Shown one piece after another: positions 9,459-17,415 of a DNA stretch of 64,000 nt. Position 1 is the first letter of the stretch. Every line of letters begins with the position of its first letter. Source of the stretch: SIG565 sp045613385 (GTDB lineage: Bacteria; Bacillota; Clostridia; Oscillospirales; Acutalibacteraceae); the NCBI GenBank assembly GCA_045613385.1, contig JAZLAW010000020.1, forward strand, positions 119,991 to 183,990. Direction: 5' to 3'. The notes below the pieces were generated by a model that saw nothing but the letters and a program-made list of their open reading frames with translations, ran no database searches and was not told the origin of the DNA. Position numbers and translations under genes: made by a program.

Positions 9459-10604
9459 CTATTTTAATTTACTGAGAACCAATTCTCTTGCGCATAAATC
9501 GGCCTCGAAAACTTCTTCGAGCGAGAATTTATCCACATTTTTTTGCATTTTGACCGCATTTTCGACAAAGTCGGCTATTTGCAAAAATTTAATTTTACCC
9601 TGTAAAAACAGTTTAACTGCTTCTTCATTAGCACCATTTGCCGCAGCCGGTTTCAAACCACCTTTTTTTATGGCATCTATACAAATCGGTAAACAACGGA
9701 ATGTATCCATATCCGGTTTTTCAAATGTAAGGCTGCCGATTTTTGCTAAATCCAATCTTTCGCAACAAAGCGTACTTCTATCAGGATATGTCAAAGCATA
9801 CTGTATCGGCAATTTCATATCCGGTGCGCCGAGTTGTGCAATAACCGCACCATCAACAAACTCAACTGCGGAATGCACAATACTTTGCCTGTGCACAAGC
9901 ACCTCTATATTATCGGCCGATACGCCAAAAAGATGCACCGCCTCAATAACTTCTAATCCTTTATTCATAAGGGATGCCGAATCTATCGTAATTTTAGCGC
10001 CCATATCCCAGTTGGGATGTTTGAGAGCCTCGGCGGCAGTGACACTCTCTAAATCTTTTCTTGTTTTTCCATAAAAAGGTCCGCCTGATGCAGTGAGAAT
10101 TATTTTACTCAGTCTATTTTCGGGTGTTCCCTGTAATGACTGAAAAATCGCCGAATGCTCACTGTCAACCGGTAAAAGTGACACGCCGTTATTCTCTAAT
10201 TCGCTTTTTACGATATCCCCTGCCGTTACAAGCGTTTCCTTATTGGCAAGGGCAATGGTTTTTTTTGACCTGATAGCCGATATTGTAGGTCTTAGTCCCG
10301 CGATACCTACTATCGCATTAAGCGCTATATCCCCACGCGCGGCAGCAACTTCACATATACCTTCCCCGCCCGAAAACACCTTTATATCGGTATCTGCAAG
10401 TCTTATTTTAAGTTCCTTTGCGGCTTTTTCAGCTTCAAGAGCTACAACCATAGGCTTGAACTCTCTTGCCTGTGCTTCAAGCAAATCTACATTTCTACCC
10501 GCCGCGAGAGCTGTAACTTTATAATCATTTGGATTGTTTCTCACAACATCCAATGCCTGTGTTCCGATTGAGCCTGTAGAACCTAATATTACAAGTTCGC
10601 GCAT
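9459..10604 (-). CDS. dxr: 1-deoxy-D-xylulose-5-phosphate reductoisomerase
   Basis: 381 residues. Converts DXP to methylerythritol 4-phosphate with NADPH, the committed step of the MEP pathway. The Rossmann nucleotide motif GSTGSIG is at 8-14. ALANKETLV, VDSEHSA and the ASGGPF segment, all typical of Dxr, follow in the expected order, and SLMNKGLEVIEA marks the substrate loop. Placed 6 nt after cdsA in the same operon. Confidence 0.97.
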   Translation of the reverse strand: MRELVILGSTGSIGTQALDVVRNNPNDYKVTALAAGRNVDLLEAQAREFKPMVVALEAEKAAKELKIRLADTDIKVFSGGEGICEVAAARGDIALNAIVGIAGLRPTISAIRSKKTIALANKETLVTAGDIVKSELENNGVSLLPVDSEHSAIFQSLQGTPENRLSKIILTASGGPFYGKTRKDLESVTAAEALKHPNWDMGAKITIDSASLMNKGLEVIEAVHLFGVSADNIEVLVHRQSIVHSAVEFVDGAVIAQLGAPDMKLPIQYALTYPDRSTLCCERLDLAKIGSLTFEKPDMDTFRCLPICIDAIKKGGLKPAAANGANEEAVKLFLQGKIKFLQIADFVENAVKMQKNVDKFSLEEVFEADLCARELVLSKLK

Positions 10605-10610
10605 TTTTAA

Positions 10611-11405
10611 CTACCCCCGTATTAGACTTAACAGTAATATAAACACAGGTGCTATTAAAAGTATGCTGTCAAATCTGTCCATTATACCCCCATGGCCAGG
10701 TATAAGCATTCCGTAATCTTTAATTTCGGCTTTTCTTTTAATGACCGATGCAAATAGATCACCCATCATACCTACAACACAAAGAACGGGTGTTATAAGT
10801 ATGAGCGGTAAAAGTCCTGTTTCTAATTTAAATATATAAAACAGAATTATTGTAAAGATTATACTTACCGCTATACCGCCAAGAGCCCCTTCTACTGTCT
10901 TTTTGGGACTGATAACAGGACAAAGTTTATGTTTGCCAAATGTAACGCCGACAAAATATGCGCCGCAATCACAAATAGCAGAGAAATTAATAATAAGTAA
11001 AAGGTAAAATAAGCCTTTGGTAAGTACCACAATCACACAATAAAACGCGAAACTTAACATAACGGGAATTGCAACCGCACTCATAATATCCCCATTATCA
11101 ACCTTTTCATAATTAAAAAGGCATATTGCCACTACTACCACAACATAAACTATTGCGGCATACAAAGCAAAAACTATTGAAAGAGAATAACAAATGAACT
11201 CCACAGCACCGAAAACGGTCGCTGCATATATAAGTGCTTTATTTGTAACAAGTTTTGCGTTCTTTGTCAATTCCCAAACGCCTACAGCAACAGTAAGCGC
11301 CAAGGCCGTTAGCATAACATAAGGTATATCCGTCAGCAAATGGAATGTAACCAATGCGCCTACTATCAATACCAGAACTGCGCCTGAAATAATACGTGTG
11401 CGCAT
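10611..11405 (-). CDS. cdsA: Phosphatidate cytidylyltransferase
   Basis: 264 residues, almost entirely membrane helices. Makes CDP-diacylglycerol from phosphatidic acid and CTP, the branch point of phospholipid synthesis. The family signature is seen as SPKKTVEGALGG near 171 and, near the C-terminus, KDYGMLIPGHGGIMDRFDS, with the metal-binding Asp residues. Its ATG directly abuts the uppS stop codon, indicating translational coupling. Confidence 0.95.
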   Translation of the reverse strand: MRTRIISGAVLVLIVGALVTFHLLTDIPYVMLTALALTVAVGVWELTKNAKLVTNKALIYAATVFGAVEFICYSLSIVFALYAAIVYVVVVVAICLFNYEKVDNGDIMSAVAIPVMLSFAFYCVIVVLTKGLFYLLLIINFSAICDCGAYFVGVTFGKHKLCPVISPKKTVEGALGGIAVSIIFTIILFYIFKLETGLLPLILITPVLCVVGMMGDLFASVIKRKAEIKDYGMLIPGHGGIMDRFDSILLIAPVFILLLSLIRG

Positions 11406-12119
11406 TTATATTCCCCCAAATCTACGATTTCTTCTATTATACTCATCTATTGCACAATCCAAATCCTTCGGTTTAAAATCAGGCCAAAGAACATCCGAAA
11501 ACCAGAATTCAGAATATGCCGACTGCCATATAAGATAATTTGACAAACGGAGTTCCCCACTTGGTCTTATAACAAGTTCAGGGTCTGGATAATCGAAGGT
11601 GTACATTCTTTCAGACAAAGTCTGCTCGGTTATATCTTCGGCTTTTATACCATCTGCAACCGCCTTGCGTACCGCGTGTACTATTTCATCTCTGCCACCG
11701 TAATTTATAGCAAGATGACAACAAAGTCCCGTTGCATTTTCCGAATCTTTTTCCGCCGTCAACATTAATTCTTTAATATCTTGGGGCAAAACGTCTCTAT
11801 CCCCTATAAATTTAAGCATTATATTTTCTTTAATATAATTTTTTGAGTCCTTCAAATAGTCGCGCAGAATATTCATTATTCCTTCAACTTCTTCGGGCGG
11901 ACGTTTCCAGTTTTCTGTAGAAAATGCGTATACTGTCAAGTGTTTTACACCTATTTTATTGCAATAACGCGCTATATCTTTAAAGGTTTTAGAACCTGCG
12001 GCATGACCCGCATTACGCGGCAAACCGCGTTTTTTTGCCCATCTGCCATTACCATCCATAATAATTGCGATATGTTCCGGCACTACACGCGTATCGTTCT
12101 GTTTCTTTTTAAAAAGCAT
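11406..12119 (-). CDS. uppS: Undecaprenyl diphosphate synthase (isoprenyl transferase)
   Basis: 237 residues. A cis-prenyltransferase that extends farnesyl diphosphate to the C55 lipid carrier for peptidoglycan and wall polymers. The catalytic IMDGNGRWAKKRG motif is near 20, followed by GHAAGSK, and the C-terminal RPSGELRLSNYLIWQ signature is complete. An AAAGGT ribosome-binding site precedes the ATG. An intercistronic hairpin separates it from frr. Confidence 0.97.
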   Translation of the reverse strand: MLFKKKQNDTRVVPEHIAIIMDGNGRWAKKRGLPRNAGHAAGSKTFKDIARYCNKIGVKHLTVYAFSTENWKRPPEEVEGIMNILRDYLKDSKNYIKENIMLKFIGDRDVLPQDIKELMLTAEKDSENATGLCCHLAINYGGRDEIVHAVRKAVADGIKAEDITEQTLSERMYTFDYPDPELVIRPSGELRLSNYLIWQSAYSEFWFSDVLWPDFKPKDLDCAIDEYNRRNRRFGGI

Positions 12120-12134
12120 AATACATACCTTTCA

Positions 12135-12165
12135 AAAATCCACCAGGGTTTACCTGATGGATTTT
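12135..12165 (-). terminator. Intercistronic hairpin between frr and uppS
   Basis: A 13-bp stem with one mismatch (AAAATCCACCAGG / CCTGATGGATTTT) and 5-nt loop, followed on the minus strand by TTTTTG and directly by the uppS ribosome-binding site. It resembles an intrinsic terminator, yet the operon continues. It may be a partial terminator or attenuator lowering expression after frr. Confidence 0.55.
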
Positions 12166-12169
12166 ATAA

Positions 12170-12724
12170 TTAGATTTCCAGAATTTCTTTTTCCTTTAAT
12201 GCTGCTAAATCATCTATTTCTTTGCAATATTTATCGGTTAAATTCTGTATTTTCTTTTCTCCGTTCTGTTGGTCATCTTCGGTAATTTCAGAATTCTTCT
12301 TCATTACTTTTAATTTTTCTAAAGCATCACGGCGGGTATTACGAACAGCAACTTTGCTATCTTCTGCCATTTTGCGAACATCTTTAACAATATCCCTACG
12401 GCGTTCTTCTGTAAGCGGTGGGAACACAAGGCGGATAACCCTACCATCATTTTGCGGATTTATACCAATATCGGAAATCTGAATTGCTTTTTCAATATCC
12501 CTAAGGGTTGATGCATCCCACGGTTGAATCTGCAACATTCTCGGCTCGGGAACTGAGATAGCTGCCATCTGCTGAATAGGTGTTGCAGCACCGTAATAAT
12601 CAACCGTGATTCTATCAAGAACTGCCGGACTTGCGCGACCTACGCGAACCGCCTTATAGTCGCGGTCGAGTGCATCAAGTGTTTTGGTCATTTTTTCTTG
12701 CGTGTTATTAATAAGAGTGTTCAT
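12170..12724 (-). CDS. frr: Ribosome recycling factor
   Basis: 184 residues, the standard length. Splits the post-termination 70S complex together with EF-G. The sequence shows the family's RVGRASPAVLDRI segment, the QPWD motif, the RLVFPPLTEERR motif and a helical C-terminal half ending in a Lys/Glu-rich region, forming the three-helix bundle plus beta domain. It lies 17 nt downstream of pyrH, a conserved pairing. Confidence 0.97.
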   Translation of the reverse strand: MNTLINNTQEKMTKTLDALDRDYKAVRVGRASPAVLDRITVDYYGAATPIQQMAAISVPEPRMLQIQPWDASTLRDIEKAIQISDIGINPQNDGRVIRLVFPPLTEERRRDIVKDVRKMAEDSKVAVRNTRRDALEKLKVMKKNSEITEDDQQNGEKKIQNLTDKYCKEIDDLAALKEKEILEI

Positions 12725-12741
12725 AAATTTTCCTCCGAATA

Positions 12742-13446
12742 TTATTTAACTATTGTACCGATTGTCTCACCCTGCATCGCCCTTACGATATTGTCGGGAT
12801 CATTAAGATTAAAAACAAGAATCGGAATATTGTTATCCATACAAAGTGAAGCCGCAGTGCTATCCATAACGTGAAGTCCCTTATTAAGAACATCAATGTA
12901 TGAAAGTGTGTCATACTTAACCGCATTTGGGTTCTTTTTAGGGTCACTATCATAAACGCCATCAACATTTGTAGCTTTGAAGATTATGTCCGCACCTATT
13001 TCAGCAGCACGTAAAGCCGCGCCGGTATCGGTTGAGAAGAACGGGTTACCTGTTCCGCAACCAAAGACAACAACTCTACCTTTTTCAAGATGTCTTACCG
13101 CTTTATTGCGAATATACGGCTCAGCAATCTGACGCATTTCGATAGCAGTTTCAACACGTGCCGTAAGGCCTACCTGTTCAAGACCGTCTGCCAAACCAAG
13201 TGAATTAATTACGGTTGCGAGCATACCCATATGGTCAGCTCGTGTTCTATCCATCTGTCCGCTTGAGCGGCCACGCCAGAAGTTGCCACCGCCGACAACT
13301 ATTGCCACCTGTGCGCCCATATCAACGCATTTTTTAATACTTTCACACACCGATAAAACTATATCAAAATCAATACCGGTACCCTTTTCTCCAGCAAGTG
13401 CTTCACCGCTAAGTTTAATTAAAACTCTTTTATAAACAGGTTGCAT
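12742..13446 (-). CDS. pyrH: UMP kinase
   Basis: 234 residues. Phosphorylates UMP to UDP; a hexameric amino acid kinase family member regulated by GTP and UTP. Visible are KLSGEALAG near 10, VVGGGNFWRG near 54, the DHMGMLAT segment near 71 and FKATNVDGVYD near 160. The ATG at 13446 is chosen because AGGAAG lies 8 bases upstream; a GTG 9 bases earlier would sit almost on that site. First gene of the operon that runs to polC; rpsB and tsf, often upstream, are not in the window. Confidence 0.96.
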   Translation of the reverse strand: MQPVYKRVLIKLSGEALAGEKGTGIDFDIVLSVCESIKKCVDMGAQVAIVVGGGNFWRGRSSGQMDRTRADHMGMLATVINSLGLADGLEQVGLTARVETAIEMRQIAEPYIRNKAVRHLEKGRVVVFGCGTGNPFFSTDTGAALRAAEIGADIIFKATNVDGVYDSDPKKNPNAVKYDTLSYIDVLNKGLHVMDSTAASLCMDNNIPILVFNLNDPDNIVRAMQGETIGTIVK

Positions 13447-13481
13447 AATTGACACTTCCTAACATTATTTTATATAAATAT

Positions 13482-13510
13482 ATTGTACAGTATAACTTAA
13501 ATAAAGTCAA
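13482..13510 (-). promoter_or_regulatory. Promoter of the pyrH-polC operon
   Basis: Minus strand: TTGACT (13505-13510), 17-nt spacer, TACAAT (13482-13487), about 35 bases before the pyrH start. No other strong promoter was noticed within the operon. Confidence 0.8.
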
Positions 13511-13530
13511 TTGCTAAATGATATTATTGC

Positions 13531-13569
13531 AAAAAAGAGACAGGGAGATTTTCTTCTCTCTGTCTCTTT
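13531..13569 (-). terminator. Terminator after the riboswitch-controlled AGCS gene
   Basis: A 15-bp stem with one G-T pair (13534-13548 and 13555-13569), 6-nt loop, followed by six T on the minus strand. It lies between the AGCS stop codon and the pyrH promoter and so insulates the operon. Confidence 0.85.
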
Positions 13570-13580
13570 AAAATATAGTT

Positions 13581-15137
13581 TTAATCTTCTATGATTTTAC
13601 GAGCTATTTCTTCGGCCTGAACTTTAGGGTCAAAGTTATACATAGGTTCGATGTCTTCTTTTTTCTTAACTCTTCTCAAATAATTGATAGTAATTTTTAC
13701 AACCAACGGAGAAAGTACGAGTACACCAATAAGGTTAGGCATCATCATAAGACCGTTAAATGTATCCGAAATGTCCCACGCAAGTGAAGATGTAAGGATA
13801 GCACCAAAAATAACTGTACAAACGTGAATAATGCGGAAAATAAATGTTGTTTTTGCGCCAAAGAGATACTCCCAAGCTTTTGAACCGTAGTGTGACCAAC
13901 CAAGAACGGTGGTAAACGCAAACAAGAACATTGCAATAGCTATAAACTTTTCACCGATATTCCCCCACGGGAAAACTGTGTTGAATGCACCACCAACGAG
14001 AGTTGCATCGGTATAACCTTCAGCTATTTCACCTGTTAAAACATTAAATACGCCACCGTCAAGTCCACCCGCAGTGAGAATTACAAGAGCTGTCATAGTA
14101 CATACTACCATAGTATCTGCAAATACTTCAAATATACCCCACATACCCTGTTTAACAGGTTCCTTAATATTTGAGTTTGAGTGAACCATAACAGAAGAAC
14201 CGAGACCCGCTTCGTTTGAGAACACACCGCGTTTGAAACCTTGGGTAACAACCTTACCGATAACGGCACCAATACCGCCACCAACAAACGCTTCAGGTTT
14301 GAATGCATTAACGAAAATTGCCTTGAATGCAGGTAAAATATTCGCATAATTCACACCAATAATCGTAAGACTGCCGAGAACAAAAAGCACTACCATAAAT
14401 GGAACGATTTTTTCGGCAACATTGGCAATTCTCTTTAAACCGCCAAGTGTAATGAGAGCTGTAAGCAGCATAATTATTGCGCCGAGAATAATGTTATAAA
14501 GAGATACGCCTGTAAATACTTCAATGGAAGAAAGTGCAGATACATCAAATGCCTGAGCAATATTGGTAACAATTTTATTTACCTGGCCCATACTTCCTAT
14601 ACCGAAAGAAGCAAGCATTGCAAATATACAGAAAAGAACTGCAAGTACTTTACCTACATATTTCATACCCTTTTTCTTACCAAGACCGTCCGCAAGATAG
14701 TACATAGCACCGCCGGACCATTCGCCGTTTTCGTTCTTACGGCGATAGTAAATACCAAGTACGTTTTCTGAATAGTTGGTCATCATACCAAAGAAAGCAG
14801 CAACCCACATCCAGAAAACAGCGCCTGCACCACCAATACAAATGGCCGCCGCAACACCTGCTATGTTACCTGTGCCTACTGTTGCGGCAAGTGCAGTACA
14901 AAGGGCCTGGAAAGGAGAAATCGAACCCTTTTCTTTACTGTGCTTGATAACATCTTTGTTGAATAGACTACCAAGTGTTTCCTTGAACCATAAACCAATA
15001 TGTGCCACTTGGAAAAACTTTGTAAGTATGGTAACAATTATGCCTGTACCAACGAGTAAAAGTAGTCCGAAAGCGCCCCAAACGACACTATTTATTTCGC
15101 CGTTTACGCTTTCTATTGTCTGCAAGATTTTTTCCAT
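13581..15137 (-). CDS. Sodium:alanine/glycine symporter, AGCS family
   Basis: 518 residues and about 11 membrane helices. Na+-coupled uptake of glycine or D/L-alanine. The family signature is present as GTGNIAGVAAAI near 92 and GAVFWMWVAAFFGM near 106, and FSNEAGLGSS near 305. The C-terminal tail is charged and cytoplasmic. A tandem glycine riboswitch with a terminator in its leader directly precedes the gene, so glycine is the likely main substrate or signal. A second member of the family, frameshifted, is at 47705. Confidence 0.94.
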   Translation of the reverse strand: MEKILQTIESVNGEINSVVWGAFGLLLLVGTGIIVTILTKFFQVAHIGLWFKETLGSLFNKDVIKHSKEKGSISPFQALCTALAATVGTGNIAGVAAAICIGGAGAVFWMWVAAFFGMMTNYSENVLGIYYRRKNENGEWSGGAMYYLADGLGKKKGMKYVGKVLAVLFCIFAMLASFGIGSMGQVNKIVTNIAQAFDVSALSSIEVFTGVSLYNIILGAIIMLLTALITLGGLKRIANVAEKIVPFMVVLFVLGSLTIIGVNYANILPAFKAIFVNAFKPEAFVGGGIGAVIGKVVTQGFKRGVFSNEAGLGSSVMVHSNSNIKEPVKQGMWGIFEVFADTMVVCTMTALVILTAGGLDGGVFNVLTGEIAEGYTDATLVGGAFNTVFPWGNIGEKFIAIAMFLFAFTTVLGWSHYGSKAWEYLFGAKTTFIFRIIHVCTVIFGAILTSSLAWDISDTFNGLMMMPNLIGVLVLSPLVVKITINYLRRVKKKEDIEPMYNFDPKVQAEEIARKIIED

Positions 15138-15180
15138 TAAAATGAACCCCCTATAAAAATGTTTTCAGGAAAATAAAACA

Positions 15181-15213
15181 AAAAAATACCACTTACCAAA
15201 AAGGAAAGCGGTA
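15181..15213 (-). terminator. Expression-platform terminator of the glycine riboswitch
   Basis: An 11-nt inverted repeat with one mismatch and one G-U pair (15203-15213 and 15187-15197), TTTTT loop and a following run of six T, all between the aptamers and the AGCS start codon. It makes transcriptional control of the transporter likely. Confidence 0.75.
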
Positions 15214-15260
15214 AAAAAAACAAAACGGCATATCACGGATATTACGTCCTTATAAATCGT

Positions 15261-15417
15261 TCTGTCCTTTTACCTGAGAGATTCGGCTTTCGCCTTGCAC
15301 CTTCGGTACCTGTTATTCACAGGATTCTCCAGAGCCACCCGACATTCCAGTCCCCATCCATATGGACGCCTGAGAGTTTTACTCCTTCGGCAGACTTACG
15401 TCTTCCCCAAGAATGTC
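15261..15417 (-). ncRNA. Tandem glycine riboswitch (two aptamers)
   Basis: Read on the minus strand, aptamer 1 spans about 15417-15341: GAATGTC/GACATTC closing stem, then GGGGAAGAC, CTGCCGAAGGAG, ACTCTCAGGC and GGGGACTGGA elements. Aptamer 2 spans about 15332-15261 with CTGGAGAATCC, ACCGAAGGTGCAAGGC, CTCTCAGGTAAAAGGACAGA. A short linker joins them. These are the conserved blocks of the gcvT-type glycine riboswitch. Its position before a Na+/glycine-alanine symporter and a terminator agrees. Glycine may switch uptake off when abundant, or on; the sequence alone does not decide. Confidence 0.93.
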
Positions 15418-15434
15418 GCTATTAATTTTTAACG

Positions 15435-15463
15435 ATAATAACACATTTTTCAATCTTTGTCAA
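15435..15463 (-). promoter_or_regulatory. Promoter of the glycine riboswitch transcript
   Basis: Minus strand: perfect TTGACA (15458-15463), 17-nt spacer, TATTAT (15435-15440), starting transcription about 10 bases before the first aptamer stem. Confidence 0.85.
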
Positions 15464-15474
15464 CAAAAAATAAC

Positions 15475-15513
15475 AAAAAAACACCTTATATCGCATATTT
15501 TTTCGATATAAGG
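15475..15513 (-). terminator. Terminator after the LCP gene
   Basis: Perfect 10-bp stem CCTTATATCG / CGATATAAGG with a 10-nt loop, followed on the minus strand by a T run. Confidence 0.8.
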
Positions 15514-15522
15514 CATTTTTTA

Positions 15523-16593
15523 TTACTCTGTTGGTGGCACGTAAGTGCCTTCTTCTTTGATGAAGTCATGAATTTTCTGTGTTGCTACGTCCAAATCGTA
15601 AATACTATACCAAATTTTTCCGATAAACGCATCATTACCTTGTTTTTCATTGCAATCCTTATCCGGAAGACTAAGGCTCTCAATTTTTGGAGAATTCGTA
15701 AGCGCCCAAGTGGCAACACTCGTAATTTCAGAGTTTGTAAGAGAAGTTTCGCAATTCTGAAGTGCCATTTTTATAAGACCGGGTAATTTTGTTACACCCA
15801 TCTTTTTAATTTCGTCGAACATTGCCGAAAGCACTTCCCTTTGACGTCCTGTTCTCGCCGAGTCACCGCCGGTATAACGATTACGGGAATATGCCAATGC
15901 CTGTGCACCTGTAAGCCTTTGCAGACCGGTTTTTGTTATTTTTTCACAAGGAATACCGATATTAACAAGGTCTTGTACAAATTCGGCATTCATTACTCGC
16001 ATTTCATCTGCATTTACATCAATTGTGACACCGCCAACAGCATCAATCATTTCGGTTATGCCGAAAAAGTTGACCGTTATATAATCGGTTATATTCAAAT
16101 CATAATTCTGGTTGACTGTTTTCATTGCCAATTTTGCGCCGCCAAAAGCATAGGCATGGGTAAGTTTATCACGGTCATGACCATTCATCTCCACATAAGA
16201 ATCTCTGGCGATAGATGTCATTTTAATCTTATCGTTTTCTTTATCTATGGTGAGCACCATAACGGCATCAGAACGGCCTTTAAAACCGTTACTTCTGGTA
16301 TCAATACCAAACAATGCTATATTTACAACCTTAACATCATCAAGCGCAGAGTGGACCCCCAATTCGCCCGATTCAAAAGATTCGCCCCTGTTCACATTAT
16401 TAAGGAGTGAATTCAGATACCAAAAAGCACCGCCGAAAACAATCGCCAAAGCAACAACTATACTTGTAAGCACAATTATTACTTTTTTAGAACCGCCTTT
16501 TTCATTCTTTTTACTATGTTTAGCTTGCGACTTTGTACTGCTATATACGTCTATACTTTCAGTATATACTTTCTTTTGTTTTTCATTTTTCAT
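15523..16593 (-). CDS. LytR-CpsA-Psr (LCP) family cell-wall glycopolymer ligase
   Basis: 356 residues. Basic cytoplasmic tail, one membrane helix (about 38-60), then the extracellular LCP domain. It contains IDTRSNGFKGRSD near 95, the arginine/aspartate cluster that binds undecaprenyl-linked sugar diphosphate, ARDSYVEM near 128 and a SRNRYTGGDSARTGRQREVL block near 240. Family members attach teichoic acids, capsule or other glycopolymers to peptidoglycan. GGGGGA lies 7 bases before the ATG at 16593, which is preferred over an upstream in-frame start. It has its own promoter and terminator and could act on the polymer containing the sugar made by capE-capG. Confidence 0.93.
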   Translation of the reverse strand: MKNEKQKKVYTESIDVYSSTKSQAKHSKKNEKGGSKKVIIVLTSIVVALAIVFGGAFWYLNSLLNNVNRGESFESGELGVHSALDDVKVVNIALFGIDTRSNGFKGRSDAVMVLTIDKENDKIKMTSIARDSYVEMNGHDRDKLTHAYAFGGAKLAMKTVNQNYDLNITDYITVNFFGITEMIDAVGGVTIDVNADEMRVMNAEFVQDLVNIGIPCEKITKTGLQRLTGAQALAYSRNRYTGGDSARTGRQREVLSAMFDEIKKMGVTKLPGLIKMALQNCETSLTNSEITSVATWALTNSPKIESLSLPDKDCNEKQGNDAFIGKIWYSIYDLDVATQKIHDFIKEEGTYVPPTE

Positions 16594-16629
16594 TTTACAT
16601 CCCCCTAAGGACATACTACTTTACAAGAT

Positions 16630-16658
16630 ATTATAATACAAACCTTATTTTTTATCAA
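16630..16658 (-). promoter_or_regulatory. Promoter of the LCP gene
   Basis: Minus strand: TTGATA (16653-16658), 17-nt spacer, TATAAT (16630-16635). Confidence 0.75.
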
Positions 16659-16745
16659 CCACAAAATTTTGTTTTCACAAATTATTTACTTTTTGGGCAG
16701 ATTATTGTATATTTAGTAAAAAAGAAATGAAATGTGGTGAATCGT

Positions 16746-17384
16746 TTGGAAATTATATTTGAAGATTCGGATATTTTAGTATGCAAAAAAGATATCGGTG
16801 TGTCATCAGAAGATGTAATGCCGAAATTAATACGGGAGTACCTGAATGATTCAGAGCATTATATTGGCACCGTACACAGATTAGATACCGCCGTCGGCGG
16901 TATTATGGTGTATGCCAAAACCAAAACAGCCGCCAGAGAATTATCCAAACAAATACAAAATGGTACTTTTAAAAAGTATTATTATACAGTAATCAATGGC
17001 ACACCCGAACAACAATGCGGCACATATTGTGATTTGTTATTTAAGGACTCAAAAACAAACAAGTCCTTTGTCGTTAAACGTGAACGCAAGGGTGTTAGGA
17101 AAGCGGTATTGAATTACACAGTTTTAAATACTGTCATATATAATTCTAAAACTGTATCCCTACTCGAAATTCAACTTGATACAGGAAGAAGTCATCAGAT
17201 ACGTGTACAATTATCCACCCGTAAAATTCCGATTTTAGGCGATGGGAAATACGGAAGCCGAGAAAAATGTGATATAGCCCTTTTTTCTCACAAAATCGAA
17301 TTTATACACCCTAAAACAAATAAATTTATTTCTTTTTGCGCTATTCCTGATAATAAATACCCATTTAATATCTTTAATATATAA
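16746..17384 (+). CDS. RluA-family pseudouridine synthase
   Basis: 212 residues from the chosen start. The catalytic motif HRLD with its Asp (about residue 47) is followed by VGGIMVYAKT, and the later GRSHQIRVQL and LGDGKYG motifs complete the RluA signature. There is no S4 RNA-binding domain, and the protein is short, so the RNA target (23S rRNA or tRNA) cannot be named. GGTGA lies 5 bases before TTG at 16746; GTG codons at 16734 and 16737 overlap that site and are less likely. A terminator shared with the convergent galactokinase gene follows. Confidence 0.88.
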   Translation: MEIIFEDSDILVCKKDIGVSSEDVMPKLIREYLNDSEHYIGTVHRLDTAVGGIMVYAKTKTAARELSKQIQNGTFKKYYYTVINGTPEQQCGTYCDLLFKDSKTNKSFVVKRERKGVRKAVLNYTVLNTVIYNSKTVSLLEIQLDTGRSHQIRVQLSTRKIPILGDGKYGSREKCDIALFSHKIEFIHPKTNKFISFCAIPDNKYPFNIFNI

Positions 17385-17414
17385 AAACCGACGGTCAGTA
17401 CCATCGGTTTTTAT
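17381..17414. terminator. Bidirectional terminator
   Basis: A 15-bp stem with one mismatch (17381-17395 and 17400-17414) with U tracts on both strands, located between convergent pseudouridine synthase and galactokinase genes. Confidence 0.85.
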
Positions 17415-17415
17415 A

